DNA of 64,000 bases, taken from Podospora comata (lineage: Eukaryota > Ascomycota > Sordariomycetes > Sordariales > Podosporaceae). How positions within the stretch are numbered: the stretch's first letter is position 1; each line of letters opens with the position of its first letter. Made by a program: the position numbers and the translations under genes. The notes beneath the pieces were generated by a model. The model had not been told where the DNA came from, made no database searches, and worked only from the letters and a program-made list of their open reading frames with translations. This document shows positions 22,824-34,359 of the stretch, in pieces. Location of the stretch: positions 169,001 to 233,000 of the forward strand of contig CP071495.1 in the NCBI GenBank assembly GCA_017354895.1, given 5' to 3'.

Positions 22824-25230
22824 TCAGTTGAGCACGCCCTCTCCTCCCTCTTCAACCTCGCTCAACTTGAGTGCCTCGGACACATCATTCACAAAGTGGT
22901 CCTCTCCCCCTGCCAGGTCCATAATCCCGCTACGAATCAGTGTCCTGCCCACCTTGGAATCCCGCGATGGCACCCGGCTGAAGAAGATTCTGACGCCCCT
23001 CTGGCGGTAGTCTCTGACAATCTCCTCCAAGACCTGCGCACCACTCCCATCCAGGCCCGTGACGCCGTGAATGTCAAAGATGATATTTCTGTTGGAGTCT
23101 TCCCTGCGCAGTCTGGGCAGGGCAGGATGCGCCATGCTAGTCCCGTACAGCTCCAGCCGCCGCAGTCTTGTCTTGAGCTCACCCGTGTTGGCAAAAGTTA
23201 AAGGTTCTGGGATCTTGACGATCAGGCATCCCTCAATAAACTCCAATCTGTCCGGGTTGGCCTCGGCGTTCTCGAACCGGTTGGTGCCCGGAATGCGACC
23301 GAGGATCTGGATGCGTGGGCGCGTGGCATGCCGGATGACTTGCAGGAGTGACAAGAAGACGCCAATGGCCATGCCGAACGTCAGGCTAAAGAATATGGTG
23401 GTAAGGAGGATGGTGAGCATGAGGCCCAGCTCGTTCCACGCGTGGATCTTGAGGAAGAAGGAGATGTCGTGAGGGCATTCCTCGATCAGTGACCACGCAA
23501 CGACCGAGATCAGGGATGAAAGTACTGGTTTCTGCAAAACACTCGTCAGCATTTGATCACACGAGAATTTCCATCAAAGCACAAACCGGGAGATAGTAGA
23601 GATAGGGCAAGCAAAAGGTAATGCAGAGCAGTGTCAGGCCGCTCAGGATGATGGACGACATGGGTGTTCTCCCACCGGTCGACCTGTTCACCTTGCTCCT
23701 TCCATAGCCGCCAAACCCAGGCAAGCTCATGAAGCACCCGCCAACGATATTGGCGACACCCAACGCAACGAGCTCCCGGTTGGGACTGAGCTGGATCTCC
23801 GCGAACGACGCTCCGCCCAGACTCTTTGCGGCAACAGACGACTCGAAGAAACCCAGCAGAGCGATCAGGAAGGCGGTGCTGGTGGCTTCGCGAATATACA
23901 CCATGTTGGACCACTTGAACGGCCAGCGGAAAGTGAACGAGTGCCCACTTGCTGCCTCGACCTTGCCCAGGACAGCAACACCGGCCTTGTCCCATTCAAA
24001 ATAGTACGTCAAAAAGGCCGACAGAACCACCACCAGGAACCGATCTGGAATGTAGGCCACCCCCGGATATCGGGGCTGCAGTCTCCTTTTGATCTCCCGA
24101 CAGACCATGATGACAACAAAGCTCGTAGCAGCCACAGTGAACGTCAGCGTGTGCGCCTTGTCCAAGTTCCCGAGGATAAACCACAGTTTGTCAACACTGC
24201 TCGCGTGTCCAACACGCGCCTCCTCCGCCAGCTTCTGCAACCCCAGCTCGGGAATCAGCTGGTCAACCGCAATCACGGCACCAATGGCACTGATAAAGCC
24301 CCGAAGGAACGGCCTCGACAGCACACTATCCAAAAACCCGAGCCTCGCCACGCCGGCAATCAGCACCATCGCCCCCGCCAGCCCGGCCACAATGCCACAA
24401 ATCCTCGCATGCAAAATCGCATCATTGTCCCCTCCCTCCCCCTTATCCACGCTCCCCTTGATCACCGTCCCCACAAGAAGCGACCCCGCGGCCTCGGGCC
24501 CGATAACCATCGCCGGACAGCTCCCCAAAAGCGCGTATATGAACGGGTTGAAAACAAACGAATACAACCCATTGATGGGCGGGACATGGGCCAGATTGTC
24601 CGCCAGCGACAGCGCCATGGGGACGTACATGCCCGCCACCGTCAGCGCGGCGACAAAGTCGCCCTTGAAGTAGCTCCAGCTGTACTCCCTGGCCCAGACC
24701 AGCACAGGCATGTAATACGACATGTACATGAGCGCATTGTCCCGGATGCCGTGCCGCTCAGCAAGATCCCTACTCGTGCTCATCTTTTTGCTGCGCATCC
24801 TCGCCGCCCATGTTTTTGGCCTGCGCTGCCGTGGTGCATTGTTTTGCCCCTCTGCCGGGGCGGAAGCACCACCCGTTGCCGGCTCAGCTTCGCTTTCGGA
24901 TTGAGCTGCGCTGTCGCCGTCTCTGGCACTGCCACTGCCACCGAGGAACGACCGAGGGCTTGTCGGGCGAGGGGAGAAGGTGCCGTGGTCGCAGGGGCCG
25001 TCGTGGACGTGTTCGTGTTCCCTGAAGTCGAGGGCCGAGTCGAGGAGGGAGGTCGCTTCGGTGGGGTTTGGGCGGCTCGGGCCGGCCGAGTGTCTCCGGT
25101 CAAAGTAGCCGGTACCGAGCTGGTCGGGGGAGGAGGACAAGCCCGAGTCGATGGATCCGTACGATCCGGCTGTGATGCTCTGGCGCAGGCCGCTCGGGTT
25201 CGTCGGCGCGTGAGGATTGCCCGCCGCCAT
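22824..25230 (-). CDS. SulP/SLC26 anion transporter with STAS domain
   Basis: Exons 25230-23587 and 23531-22824, split by a 55-nt intron, encode 783 residues. A disordered Ser/Pro/Gly-rich cytosolic N-terminus of about 160 residues precedes the SulP core. The core shows the family entry motif (YMSYYMPVLVWAREY), GDFVAALTVAGMYVPMALS and the NGLYSFVFNPFIYALLGSC segment. A C-terminal STAS domain starts around residue 630 (EGCLIVKIPEPLTFANTG, IIFDIHGVTGLDGSGAQ). Layout and entry motif resemble yeast YPR003C more than the classical high-affinity sulfate permeases. It probably moves sulfate or another anion across an internal or plasma membrane; substrate and location are inferred. Confidence 0.93.
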
Positions 25231-25631
25231 GTTCGTCCGTCTAACAGAGCAGAGGGGTGAACAGACAGGGAGGGTTTGGTGAGTGTTATTGGGCCATCAA
25301 TTATGATGTTGGAAGAGTGGACAGGTCAGGGCTGGCTGGACAGGGGAACTGTCCCCGCGGAGCTTAGGCCAAACGTAATAGCGTCTCAAAAAATGCAACG
25401 GGAGGCTTTGCGAATTGAGAGGCGAGGCACGCGTGTGAGGTTACTCTACAGAGTATCCCGTATGCGTTTATCCAGTGCTGGGAGCTGGGTGACCCCGCAG
25501 TGTCGGTGGGTTTCAGGTCTGCGCAGCCAATCAAGGAAAAAGGGTTGCCAATTGCCAAGGCCCCGTTTGCTCACAAGCTTGATTACCTTGTTACATAACT
25601 CACGATGTATCATCCCATTAATCCGGTACTG
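25231..25631. other. Spacer between anion-transporter and modin-like genes
   Basis: About 400 bp. It should contain the promoter of the minus-strand transporter gene and the 3' end of the next gene. Nothing else seen. Confidence 0.6.
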
Positions 25632-27734
25632 TCATACAATAAACACACTCAGCCGGCTGCCCATCAGCTCGCTCTTGGGAAGCTGCACATCCTTCTTGTC
25701 AAAGTCGTGTAGCAGCAGCCAGCAGATCATCCTAAACACCAGCGCAAACCATATGGTGTTCCTCCTGATCTCCGTATTCGTCAGTCCGTGCTTCCTCCAT
25801 GTTTCCGCCCTGCTCGGGGTGGGCGGTAGCCTGCCATTGCTGAACGTCCCTGTGGCCCTCCTCGAGTTTATCCCGAGTGTCGGCGGCCTGGGTGAGGAGT
25901 GTGTCGTCGTGTTTCCGGTGCCATCCTCACTCATGGTCCCCATTGTCTGCGCCGTTGTCGTCTGCTGCAGCCCCACCAAACCAAGCCCGTCGTACCCGGG
26001 CTCGGAGTAGTGAATATCCTTGGAGGCTTGGGCAGCCTCCTGGTCATAATGCTGGTTTGTGTCGTCAAGGCTGACGGCCCTGATGCGGATATCGTCAAAG
26101 TAGTGCTTGATCAAAGCCGCCTCGCGCTTCTCGTGTGGTGTCTTGAGTAGATCGTCAAAGGACACATCGCCTGTTGCGCCTTCGTCGGTCGGCAGCGGTG
26201 GGAACAGGGGGGGTTGCGCCGGTGTGCCCGGTGCTGATGCTGACATTGGGAGGTGAGTTGGTCTCCCGGTAGGCGGCGGGGCGGCAGCTGTTGGGCTGTA
26301 TTCCGCCCAGTCGATGTCTCGTTGAGAGGTGTTGATTGCCAGCAGAACCTCCTGGACATGACGGCGGAGGACGTCGAGCACGACATCTTTGGAAGTCTTG
26401 TTCAGGATGCTGTCACCGACCTCGTCAATGGCCTCGTGCAGATCATTGAGGCACTTGGGTGAGTATTCTCCGTCACGTTTGGGAAGCTCTTCTTCCAGGT
26501 CGCTGGCCAGTCTGTCAATGTTGGCAAGTTCGGTTGGGGGTGTGTATTTTGGCCCCTGGTCTGTGTTGATCTCGAAGTTCAGCCTCTTGCGGAACTCGCT
26601 CAGCAGGCGCCGGGGCGAAAAGGCCTGCTTGTTCAGAGCGAATGCCACGGGGTTGGGCAGATAAGTGAATGGCCGATCCTTGATGTGAAATGGCCTTGCC
26701 AGCATGGCCAAGACTTCAAAGACAACAGGAAACAAATGCACATGCTTCTTTGTTTCGTCCGAGTAGCACTGCGTCGTGTACTCGTTGCACCGGATCAGGT
26801 TGAGCGTCTCGGCAATCTCGGTACGGCTCCCCAGCTGCAGCGTCTTGAGATCTTTCTGCTCGTTGATGGGCGCTTTCCAATTCCTGTCGTCCTTCTTGTC
26901 CCGATAAAAGGTCGGGACGTTCCCAAAACTGAGCTCTTTGACCTCAGACGTCGGTATCACCCTGTTCTTCTCGAACCTCGGCCAGCCGGGCTTCTCGAAC
27001 GTGAACACCAGACCAAAGTCATGGACCCTGTTCCCGAGCACACTATACCCGTTCCCCTCGGCGCGGTACTTGTTGTTGTCACGGTCAAACTCCTTCCAGT
27101 ATATCCCAAGCACAGCGCAGAGCTCGATGATATGACAAATCGCCGTCGTCGCGTAAGGCCTCTTCACAGCAGGATGTTTATCAAAACTCCTCCTCATCGG
27201 CTGAATAGCCACCGCCAGCGACACCGGCCCCTTATACGGAAGAGTGACAGGGCTTCGCGTGCCGCTCTCCGTCGCAAACTTCCTCCACTCGTTCGCCTCC
27301 CACTGCTTCGAGTCCCGTTCCATCATCTGCGCCGCCTCGATGGCCAAGATCCACGTCGCCAGCTCGTTCTTGTGCGTGTGGACCCGCTCCCTCAGATCGT
27401 TGGTCGGCAGCTCAACTCTGGTCTTTTCACAGCTCTCGCGCGTGCCGTCCACGTACCAAATCTCCTTGTCGTCGATGGGACCCCTCGTGTTGTCGCTGGC
27501 GGCCATGAAGATGATGGGCGCCTCGTACTGCACCTCGCCCCGGAACCACCTGAAGCTGATCTTGGCGTGTTCTGCCCATTTTCCCAAGACCTCTCTGTCG
27601 CGAATCGAGAGACCGTTGATCCTCCCAATGACGGCTTGGACATACTGCAATACTACGCCAAGCAAGGCGAAAAGTGAGATGACCAGGGCGGCAATGGCCA
27701 CCTTTTCCTCCACGGTGAGATCGTTGTCGCTCAT
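25632..27734 (-). CDS. Modin-like fungal protein with an N-terminal membrane helix
   Basis: Single exon of 700 residues. It starts with ATG at 27734 and has one clear N-terminal hydrophobic segment (KVAIAALVISLFALLGVVL, residues 11-29). The next segment (LGKWAEHAKISFRWFRGEVQYEAPIIF) resembles fungal proteins annotated as modin, a name from Podospora modifier genes acting on incompatibility; I recall that link from annotation and have not verified it. The middle part is well-folded looking sequence with Trp/His/Cys-rich segments. A proline-rich disordered stretch lies at about residues 460-510, and a conserved-looking tail (NTIWFALVFRMICWLLL) ends it. The biochemical role is unknown. It may anchor at a membrane through the first helix. 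Confidence 0.75.
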   Translation of the reverse strand: MSDNDLTVEEKVAIAALVISLFALLGVVLQYVQAVIGRINGLSIRDREVLGKWAEHAKISFRWFRGEVQYEAPIIFMAASDNTRGPIDDKEIWYVDGTRESCEKTRVELPTNDLRERVHTHKNELATWILAIEAAQMMERDSKQWEANEWRKFATESGTRSPVTLPYKGPVSLAVAIQPMRRSFDKHPAVKRPYATTAICHIIELCAVLGIYWKEFDRDNNKYRAEGNGYSVLGNRVHDFGLVFTFEKPGWPRFEKNRVIPTSEVKELSFGNVPTFYRDKKDDRNWKAPINEQKDLKTLQLGSRTEIAETLNLIRCNEYTTQCYSDETKKHVHLFPVVFEVLAMLARPFHIKDRPFTYLPNPVAFALNKQAFSPRRLLSEFRKRLNFEINTDQGPKYTPPTELANIDRLASDLEEELPKRDGEYSPKCLNDLHEAIDEVGDSILNKTSKDVVLDVLRRHVQEVLLAINTSQRDIDWAEYSPTAAAPPPTGRPTHLPMSASAPGTPAQPPLFPPLPTDEGATGDVSFDDLLKTPHEKREAALIKHYFDDIRIRAVSLDDTNQHYDQEAAQASKDIHYSEPGYDGLGLVGLQQTTTAQTMGTMSEDGTGNTTTHSSPRPPTLGINSRRATGTFSNGRLPPTPSRAETWRKHGLTNTEIRRNTIWFALVFRMICWLLLHDFDKKDVQLPKSELMGSRLSVFIV

Positions 27735-28192
27735 CTCTGGCGCTTCATGGATGGGTGAGTGAAGCAGACCATTTTGACGAGGCTGGGAGCAGGAGGTGAT
27801 GAGGGGCGAGTGCGCGTAACCCGGCGGCTGAGCACTCTTGTCCCAACTTCCATGCAGCCACTCGCCTCTCTCACTCGATTGGGATTCGCGTCAAAATTTG
27901 GGCAAATGCTTGGTTGGACCTTGAATATTTTGACGGGTCTGCGCCGCTGCACTGCATCGTCGATGGTAAACAATCACGAACAAGCCAGCAGATGTCTCTA
28001 ATATTACGGGGTGTTATATCTATGGGTATACCGTACTAAACAGAACAGAACAGAAACCCAAACCCAGCTCACCAAACGCCGAGCTTTCCCTTATTCCATG
28101 TCCGTCACAATGTCGCTCGTCGTGACCGCCATTAGTAAACAATGCAAAAGTCCAAAAGGAACATACTACAAACAAGGTAACACGAAAACGCA
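27735..28192. other. Spacer between modin-like and Rad26-like genes
   Basis: It holds the modin-like promoter and the 3' end of the Rad26-like gene. No gene seen. Confidence 0.6.
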
Positions 28193-30826
28193 TCAACCAA
28201 ACGCCTTGCTCATCTCCTCGCCCTCGACAGGCGTCACCGAAAGCTCAATGAGCTCTCGAGCCAGCTCAGCCGTCGCCGGGTCGATGCCGGCCTCCAAAAC
28301 CAGCTCCTCTTCAGCAAAGCAAAGCCTGGCGAGCGTAAGTAGGTATCGCTGGGACCCTCCGTGGGAGGCTGACAGCTTAGCTCCCATTTGAACCACATCT
28401 GCTGTGCGTGGGTGTGTGACCAGCGTGTGGAGCAACAGGATTGCCCGTGCGATGAATCGGGGCAACAAGGATGCAAGCTTCTCTTTCTCACCGTCTTGAC
28501 CGTCGGGATCATCCGCTTCGACCTCGTTCGTAAAGCTGTGTATGCCACCTCTCGCCGCCGGATTCTGAACTATTGCTGGCAACCCGCCATCCAAGTCATA
28601 CAGTCGGTCAATAGCCCAGCACAACACTGTGACAAGACGCGGGATGACAACTTCGCTCCTGGCCGCCTGCACCATGCCATACGGACTAGAGGTAAAAATC
28701 ACCAGCGTTCGCAAAGTCGCGGTCCTCACCTCTAATTCCTTGACGGAACCTTTGGGCGCCCACCTCGGCGACTCATTCAGAAACAACGACACAGCCTTGA
28801 TCGTCTCCTTGGACACCTGGTCCAAATCCTTTGCTTTGGAGCGGGCGGTGGATGTCGCCGACACTGGGCTTGGGATGGGCCCTATGCTGTCGGGCAAAAC
28901 CGACGTCCACAACAACGACAGCATCCCATACCAGTCTCGTTCAGGGTGTTTGACCGACAGCATGCGCAGAACAAACTCGGGCTCGACCGTGCGCCAGAAC
29001 TGAACGAGGGGTGAGTGCTTCGTTGTCTCTGCGGTCTCCTCGGCCCCAGCCTGGCCACGCGCCGGTGCGGCGCATCCCAGTGCAGCAAGATATAGCAGGG
29101 CGAGACACTGGGTAACGTCAATATCAAGACTCAACTGTCGGATTGCAGGGTCGGCGTGGTTGGACAAATCCCCATCAGGGCTGTGGTGCCGCTGGAGGGC
29201 AATGAGCTGACAGGTCGTTGTACACACTGGGACCAGAGAAGATGTGATGCGGGGCGCTACCACCACAGCATTTAAATCAAGCGTGTAAAGCACCAACGAT
29301 GCTAAATAGTAAATCGGTGCGTGGTAGCGCTCAGATAGACAGCGCTGCCACAAGTCAATCACGAGCTCGGCAAAGTCGGCCAGCAACAGAAGCGGCTCCT
29401 TGGGGCTGCCCAACCGAGACAGCTTCTGGAAGATAACGGTGGAGAACGTCTGACTGGGATCTGATGGGAATGTAAACCTGGAGAAGAGATCGAACGTCGG
29501 GGGCTGGTCACGGAGTGCACTGTGATCCAGGACCAGCCTTAAGAACTAGAAAGGAATCATGTGTCAGTAAATATTGCAGCAGATGGAAGGCGACCTGGAT
29601 GAACTTACGTCATACGGAAGAGCGTTGGCAGTCGATATGATGATCGTGGGGGTTATTACTTCACGAGTCGCCCCACGATCTGATCCAAGTGCGTTCTCAT
29701 CCACCTCGAGGCCATGTTTCGGGCTAGCAAAGACGTGCCCGCGCTTCCTCTTCCCACCCTTGGAAGGCGTACGCTCGCCAGCAGGTGGGATGGTGGGAAT
29801 TGCATCCCTCCTCCGAGAGCCTTTGGTAGGGCTTGATACGACCTCCACGTCGTTGAATCCGTCGGCCTGCCCCCAAAACTTGTGGTTCTTTTTCGGTGTG
29901 GATGCGCCGTCCTTCTTTCTGCTCTTTCCTCGTCCTAAGCCCTCTCTAAGATCCTGCTGGGCAAACTGAAGCTCAGTGGTAACATTGCGAGTGGTTGCCC
30001 GGAAGTCGTTCAGTTCCCGCTCATGTTTTGCCAATGTCTCCTCGTGTAATTTCCTCAAACGTGCAACCTCGAAATCACGGTCGTTCTGTATCTTGTCGTA
30101 CTTTGATCGGATGATGAGGGCCTCCCCTCTGGCGGTTGCAAGCTCCGACTGGGCGGCAGCGAGCTGGGACTGGAGCTGGGCAATAATATCACCTTGCGGC
30201 CCTGGCGGAGCCGACTGGCCTGCGTGGGACGGCTGTACCGAGTAGGGCCTTGGGACGGGAGGAACAGGCGGTCGGGCAAATTGGGATTGAGTCGGCGCAT
30301 GTTGTGGGCGCGGTGGCGGGAGCGGACGGGCAGGCGGGACAGGTCGCAGAGAGGGCGGTGCGTGGTAAGGGATTGGGCGAGAGGATGGCACTTGAGGATA
30401 TTTGGGAGGCGGAGGATAGACTGGCCGGGCTGTAGGAAGTGGTATATGCTGATTCCACCGTTGGGTGTTGGCGAGATTGGCATTCAGTCGGGCCTGCTGG
30501 ACGGGAAGCGACTTGGTGGCCCACGAATTGGTCTGCTTGGGTCCACCAGGCTGGGATTGCTGGGCAATCTCCTCAAAGACAACGGTGTCGTCGAGGTCGT
30601 CATCTTCGTCGAGACCGTAACTGTCCTGCTGAACATGCTGCTGCTGCAACTGCGGCTGTGGCTGCGGTTGGTGGTGCTGGTGCTGGTGTGTAAGAGGTGG
30701 TGGACGTTGTGAGACCTGGGCCTGGGCCTGGACCTGTGTCAGTTGGATGGCATTCTCCTCGAGCTTCTGGAGGTCGCTTTCGTCGATCTGGTCCAGGAAG
30801 TCTTCGTCGGAAAAGTCATCATCCAT
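28193..30826 (-). CDS. DNA-damage checkpoint protein, Rad26/ATRIP/UvsD-like
   Basis: Exons 30826-29609 and 29545-28193, separated by a 63-nt GTAAGT/CTAG intron, encode 856 residues. The N-terminus is acidic (MDDDFSDEDFLDQIDESD). It is followed by a Q/P-rich disordered region (residues about 35-215), then a coiled coil (about 215-300: LQSQLAAAQSELATARGE, then the RDFEVARLRKLHEETLA stretch). A basic region with SP/TP sites (STPKKN, SSPTKGS, RTPSKGG) comes next, and the rest is a helical-repeat-like C-terminal part. This order matches fission-yeast Rad26 and A. nidulans UvsD, partners of the ATR/Rad3 kinase that read RPA-coated single-stranded DNA in the nucleus. SP/TP and SQ-type sites suggest kinase regulation. 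It shares a 550-bp bidirectional promoter region with the CDS1 gene. Confidence 0.82.
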
Positions 30827-31376
30827 GGCCGTCGGTTGTTCGGTTCAAGGTTGCGATTGTGCATACCCATGCCATGCCTCTCGGGCCCGCGCTTAGGTCG
30901 AGTCGGATGTTTCTACGGTTGAGGTCGACGTCACTTGCGCCAGACGCGCTTATTAGAGTTGGACTTAGACCTCTGTCAGTCGAGGAACGCGTTGGAGTGA
31001 TTACCTAATCCACCTAACTGTGGGAGACCCCCACTGTGCCGGCCAAGACGGACTTGACGTAGCACCCCAGTTCCCGGGCAGACCTCGAAATTTCCACTCA
31101 AGCAGGACAAACACCAAACCAACAAACCCACTTCAGTCCACCGACGCTGCTTCCGTATGTTGTCGCAAAGCGCCCCTTGTCTTACTGCCTGTGCTAACAT
31201 CGTCATCGCGCTCCCCCGCAAAGAGCTCCTCGCTTCCCTCCCATCTGAGCTGAGGCCACTGTCCTCCTTTGCGCCGTCCTGCCAAATACCGATTCGTCCG
31301 ATTCCGAACCCCTCGGGGACCTGACGTTGCCTGTCGTTCGGGGCCAAACGCATAGACACCCCATACCTCGCCCATT
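30827..31376. promoter_or_regulatory. Bidirectional promoter region
   Basis: A 550-bp spacer separates the divergent starts of the Rad26-like gene (30826, minus) and the CDP-DAG synthase gene (31377, plus) and must contain both promoters. No strong TATA box is visible; I can point to no single factor site. Confidence 0.6.
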
Positions 31377-32852
31377 ATGGCCGGAAGGCAGGGCGCGGGA
31401 GCCATCGAGTCCCAAGCAGAAAAAAAGACCGAGATGGTGGCCGAACCGGACTCGACATTGTTAACCAAGCCAAACCCCGAAGCGACGAACACTTCCGCCG
31501 CTCCGCCGGCGACAGTCTCTGAGTATGAGAAGAAAAAGGCCAACTTCATGGTCAGGACATTTTGGACCTTGGTGATGATTGCCGGTTTCTTTGCTGCTCT
31601 GCTCGCCGGTCACATCTACGTCGTCTTGATCATCACCACTATCCAAATCATCTCCTTCAAGGAGGTCATCGCCATCGCCAATATAGGCTCTCGGGCCCGC
31701 GACTTGCGCTTCACAAAGTCTTTGAACTGGTACTGGCTCGCGACTACCATGTACTTCCTGTATGGCGAGAGTGTTGTCTACTACTTCAGACACATCATTC
31801 TTGTCGACAAGGTCCTGCAGCCTCTGTCTACCCACCACCGCTTCATCAGTTTTTGCATTTACATCTTTGGTAGGTTTGGCAAACTCAGCCGTAACAACAA
31901 GGCTGACATGACTCTCAGGTTTTGTCATCTTCGTCACCTCCTTGAAGCCAGGAAATTTGAGGTTTCAGTTCTCGCAGTTCGCCTGGACGCACATGGCGCT
32001 GTTCCTCATCAACATCCAGGCCCACTTCATCCTCAACAACATCTTTGAGGGTCTGATTTGGTTCTTCTTACCCGCCGCCCTTGTCATCACCAATGATATC
32101 TTTGCCTACATTTGCGGCATCACCTTTGGCCGCACTCAGCTCATCAAACTCTCGCCCAAGAAGACGGTCGAAGGTTTCATTGGCGCTTGGTTTTCGACCA
32201 TGGTCGTCGGCCTCGGTCTCACCTGGTGCCTGCTCCGCTCCAACTATTTCATTTGCCCTGCAACAAACCTTGCCACGAGCATTCTGCAGGACATTCACTG
32301 CGACCCCAACCCCGTCTTCATCCCGCGCACCTATACGACCCCCGAGTTCTTTTTCCTGCCTCCCGGCCATACCGTGAGCATCACGGTGGCGCCCATGTAC
32401 TTTCACACCTTGGTCTGGGCCACGTTTGCATCGTTGATTGCCCCATTCGGCGGTTTCTTCGCCTCGGGTCTCAAGAGAACTTTCAAGCTCAAGGACTTTG
32501 GCGACTCGATCCCCGGTCACGGCGGCATGACGGACCGCATGGACTGCCAGTTCATCATGGGCATGTTTGCCTTCCTCTACTACCAGACCTTTATCGCCGT
32601 CCGGGACTACAACCCCGGTGCCGTGCTGGACATGCTGGTCACCGGGTTGGGCGTCGAGGACCAGGCGCACGTTGTGAAGGGCATGTTGCAGATTTGGGCC
32701 AGAGATGGTGTCATTTCCCCAACGGTGAGTATCCCTCGGGAAATTCTGTTTGCAAGAGCTTCGTCTAACATCATGTCAACCAGGCTGCGGAGCAAATTTT
32801 GAACATCTTGGGTGACAACCTCGCCTCGGTGTCTCATCACCTGACAGAGTAA
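31377..32852 (+). CDS. Phosphatidate cytidylyltransferase (CDP-diacylglycerol synthase)
   Basis: Three exons (31377-31869, 31919-32724, 32784-32852) give 455 residues. It makes CDP-diacylglycerol from phosphatidate and CTP, the precursor of phosphatidylinositol, phosphatidylserine and cardiolipin, in the endoplasmic reticulum. The family signature lies near residues 346-373 (SGLKRTFKLKDFGDSIPGHG followed by GMTDRMD), and KLSPKKTVEGFIGA, another conserved segment, lies earlier. Eight or so membrane helices are visible after a soluble N-terminus. The last exon adds only 22 residues. Both introns are short (49 and 59 nt) with GTAGGT and GTGAGT donors. It is an essential single-copy gene in studied fungi. 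Confidence 0.96.
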
Positions 32853-33397
32853 TGCTGCTCCTCCATTGTACTATACGTGCCCCCGATGGGCACCTGGCGC
32901 GGTTTATCGTTTTATTTGAGGATGCATTTTTTTTGTCATGGAGCTCGAGCGTCCGTTGCGAATGTGATATGATATTCAGGGACGGACAAAGCAGTCCGGT
33001 ACATGGCAATGGCTGTGGCTACGTTCTGGAAAGGCATCAGCGACAAGTTGCGGACACTTTTTTCAACATTTGTATGGGCAACTAGGTGTGTGGATGTGAA
33101 AAAGTTCATACAAACGAGGTGGAGGAGGAGCCCTTTTCCCGGTTATAATAGCGACTGTAATCTACACGGAGCGAATTGCATGGGAGGAGTACATGGAAGC
33201 ATGGCTTTATTTTTAGGATGGTCAATTCAACATTTCAGAAACTTTTGATACCATTAGTCAGTGTCTTCGTTGTGAATCTTGTATGTACCAAGCTCGGTCG
33301 ATGACTAAGCAGCCCGAGCAGCAGTGTCTTTCTTCACATATCCTCCTTGTCAACATCAACCTTTTGAAGTGAGTGGGACGTTGACACCAAAAATGCA
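32853..33397. other. Spacer between CDS1 and PQ-loop genes
   Basis: 3' region of the CDS1 gene and promoter of the PQ-loop gene, 545 bp. No gene seen. Confidence 0.6.
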
Positions 33398-34293
33398 ATG
33401 GACAACCCACTAGCAGCCAACACCCTTGGCACCCTCGGAGCGGTAAAACCTCCTTCTTTCCTCTTTTTCTCTCTCTCTCTCTCTCTCTTTTCATCGCATG
33501 CTAACACCATCCCAAGATCTGCTGGTCGATCCAGCTCCTCCCCCAAATAATCATCAACCACCGCCGCCGCCACGCCACCGGGCTGCAACCCGCCATGATG
33601 ATGCTCTGGGCCTGGGCCGGCGTCCCCCTGGGAGTCTACAACATCGTCTCCTCCTTCAACCTCGCCCTGCAGGCCCAACCTCAGATCCTCGCCTTCCTAA
33701 GCCTCGTCACCTGGGGGCAGTGTCTCTACTACCAGCAACGCCGGACAGCGATCGAGACCCTGTCCGTGGCGGTGCCGATCGGGATGGTGATGGCGGGTGT
33801 GGAGGTTGGGCTGGTGTTCGCGCTGCGGAACAGAAACGGACAAGACTGGGCGATGACGCTCATGGCGGCATTGTCTGCCCTGTTGCTTGCGCTGGGCGTG
33901 CTGAGGCATTACGTCGATATATGGAAACATCGGACCGTGAGGGGGATTTCCTTCTTGTTTGTGGGGATTGATGCGCTCGGGGATGTCTTCTCGCTGGTGT
34001 CGGTCGTTTTTCAGAAAGAGCTGGACGTGTTGGGAATGGTGATTTACGGGACGGAATTGGCTCTCTGGTTGGGAGTTTTTGCTGCTGGCGGGTGGTATGA
34101 CCTCCTGCCCAAGGTCCGGCAAAGGTGGGGGTCGGGGAGGGAGGGAAAGGGGGGAGAAACGAGGGGGGAGGAGTTGGGACGGGGCCAGGCCGAAAATAAC
34201 AACACGGGGAGAGCAACCGGGCTGGCTACTTTGCACGATGGGGCGTCATCACCATCCGTTTTTCGGACGGCATCAAGGTCGATAGAGGGGTAG
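33398..34293 (+). CDS. PQ-loop repeat membrane protein
   Basis: Exon 1 (33398-33442) and exon 2 (33517-34293) join in phase 0 to 273 residues. The 74-nt intron contains a CT-repeat polypyrimidine run. The first PQ-loop motif is formed across the splice (GAICWSIQLLPQIIINHRRR, then HATGLQPAMMMLWAWAGVP). Seven hydrophobic segments follow, and the second repeat is degenerate (HYVDIWKHRTVRGISFLFVG). PQ-loop proteins of this type sit in vacuolar, Golgi or plasma membranes and often export amino acids; substrate is unknown here. The C-terminal 70 residues are glycine/glutamate-rich and disordered. An ATG five bases earlier leads to an immediate stop, which fixes the start. Confidence 0.9.
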
Positions 34294-34359
34294 TAGATGG
34301 AAAAAACATTGATATCGCTTGCTATATACAGGAGGTACATAAGATACATTACAGATTCA

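Noticed and set aside
23941-25260. 439-codon plus-strand ORF
   Set aside because: Antisense shadow of the SulP transporter; no domain, and the opposite strand encodes a clear transporter.
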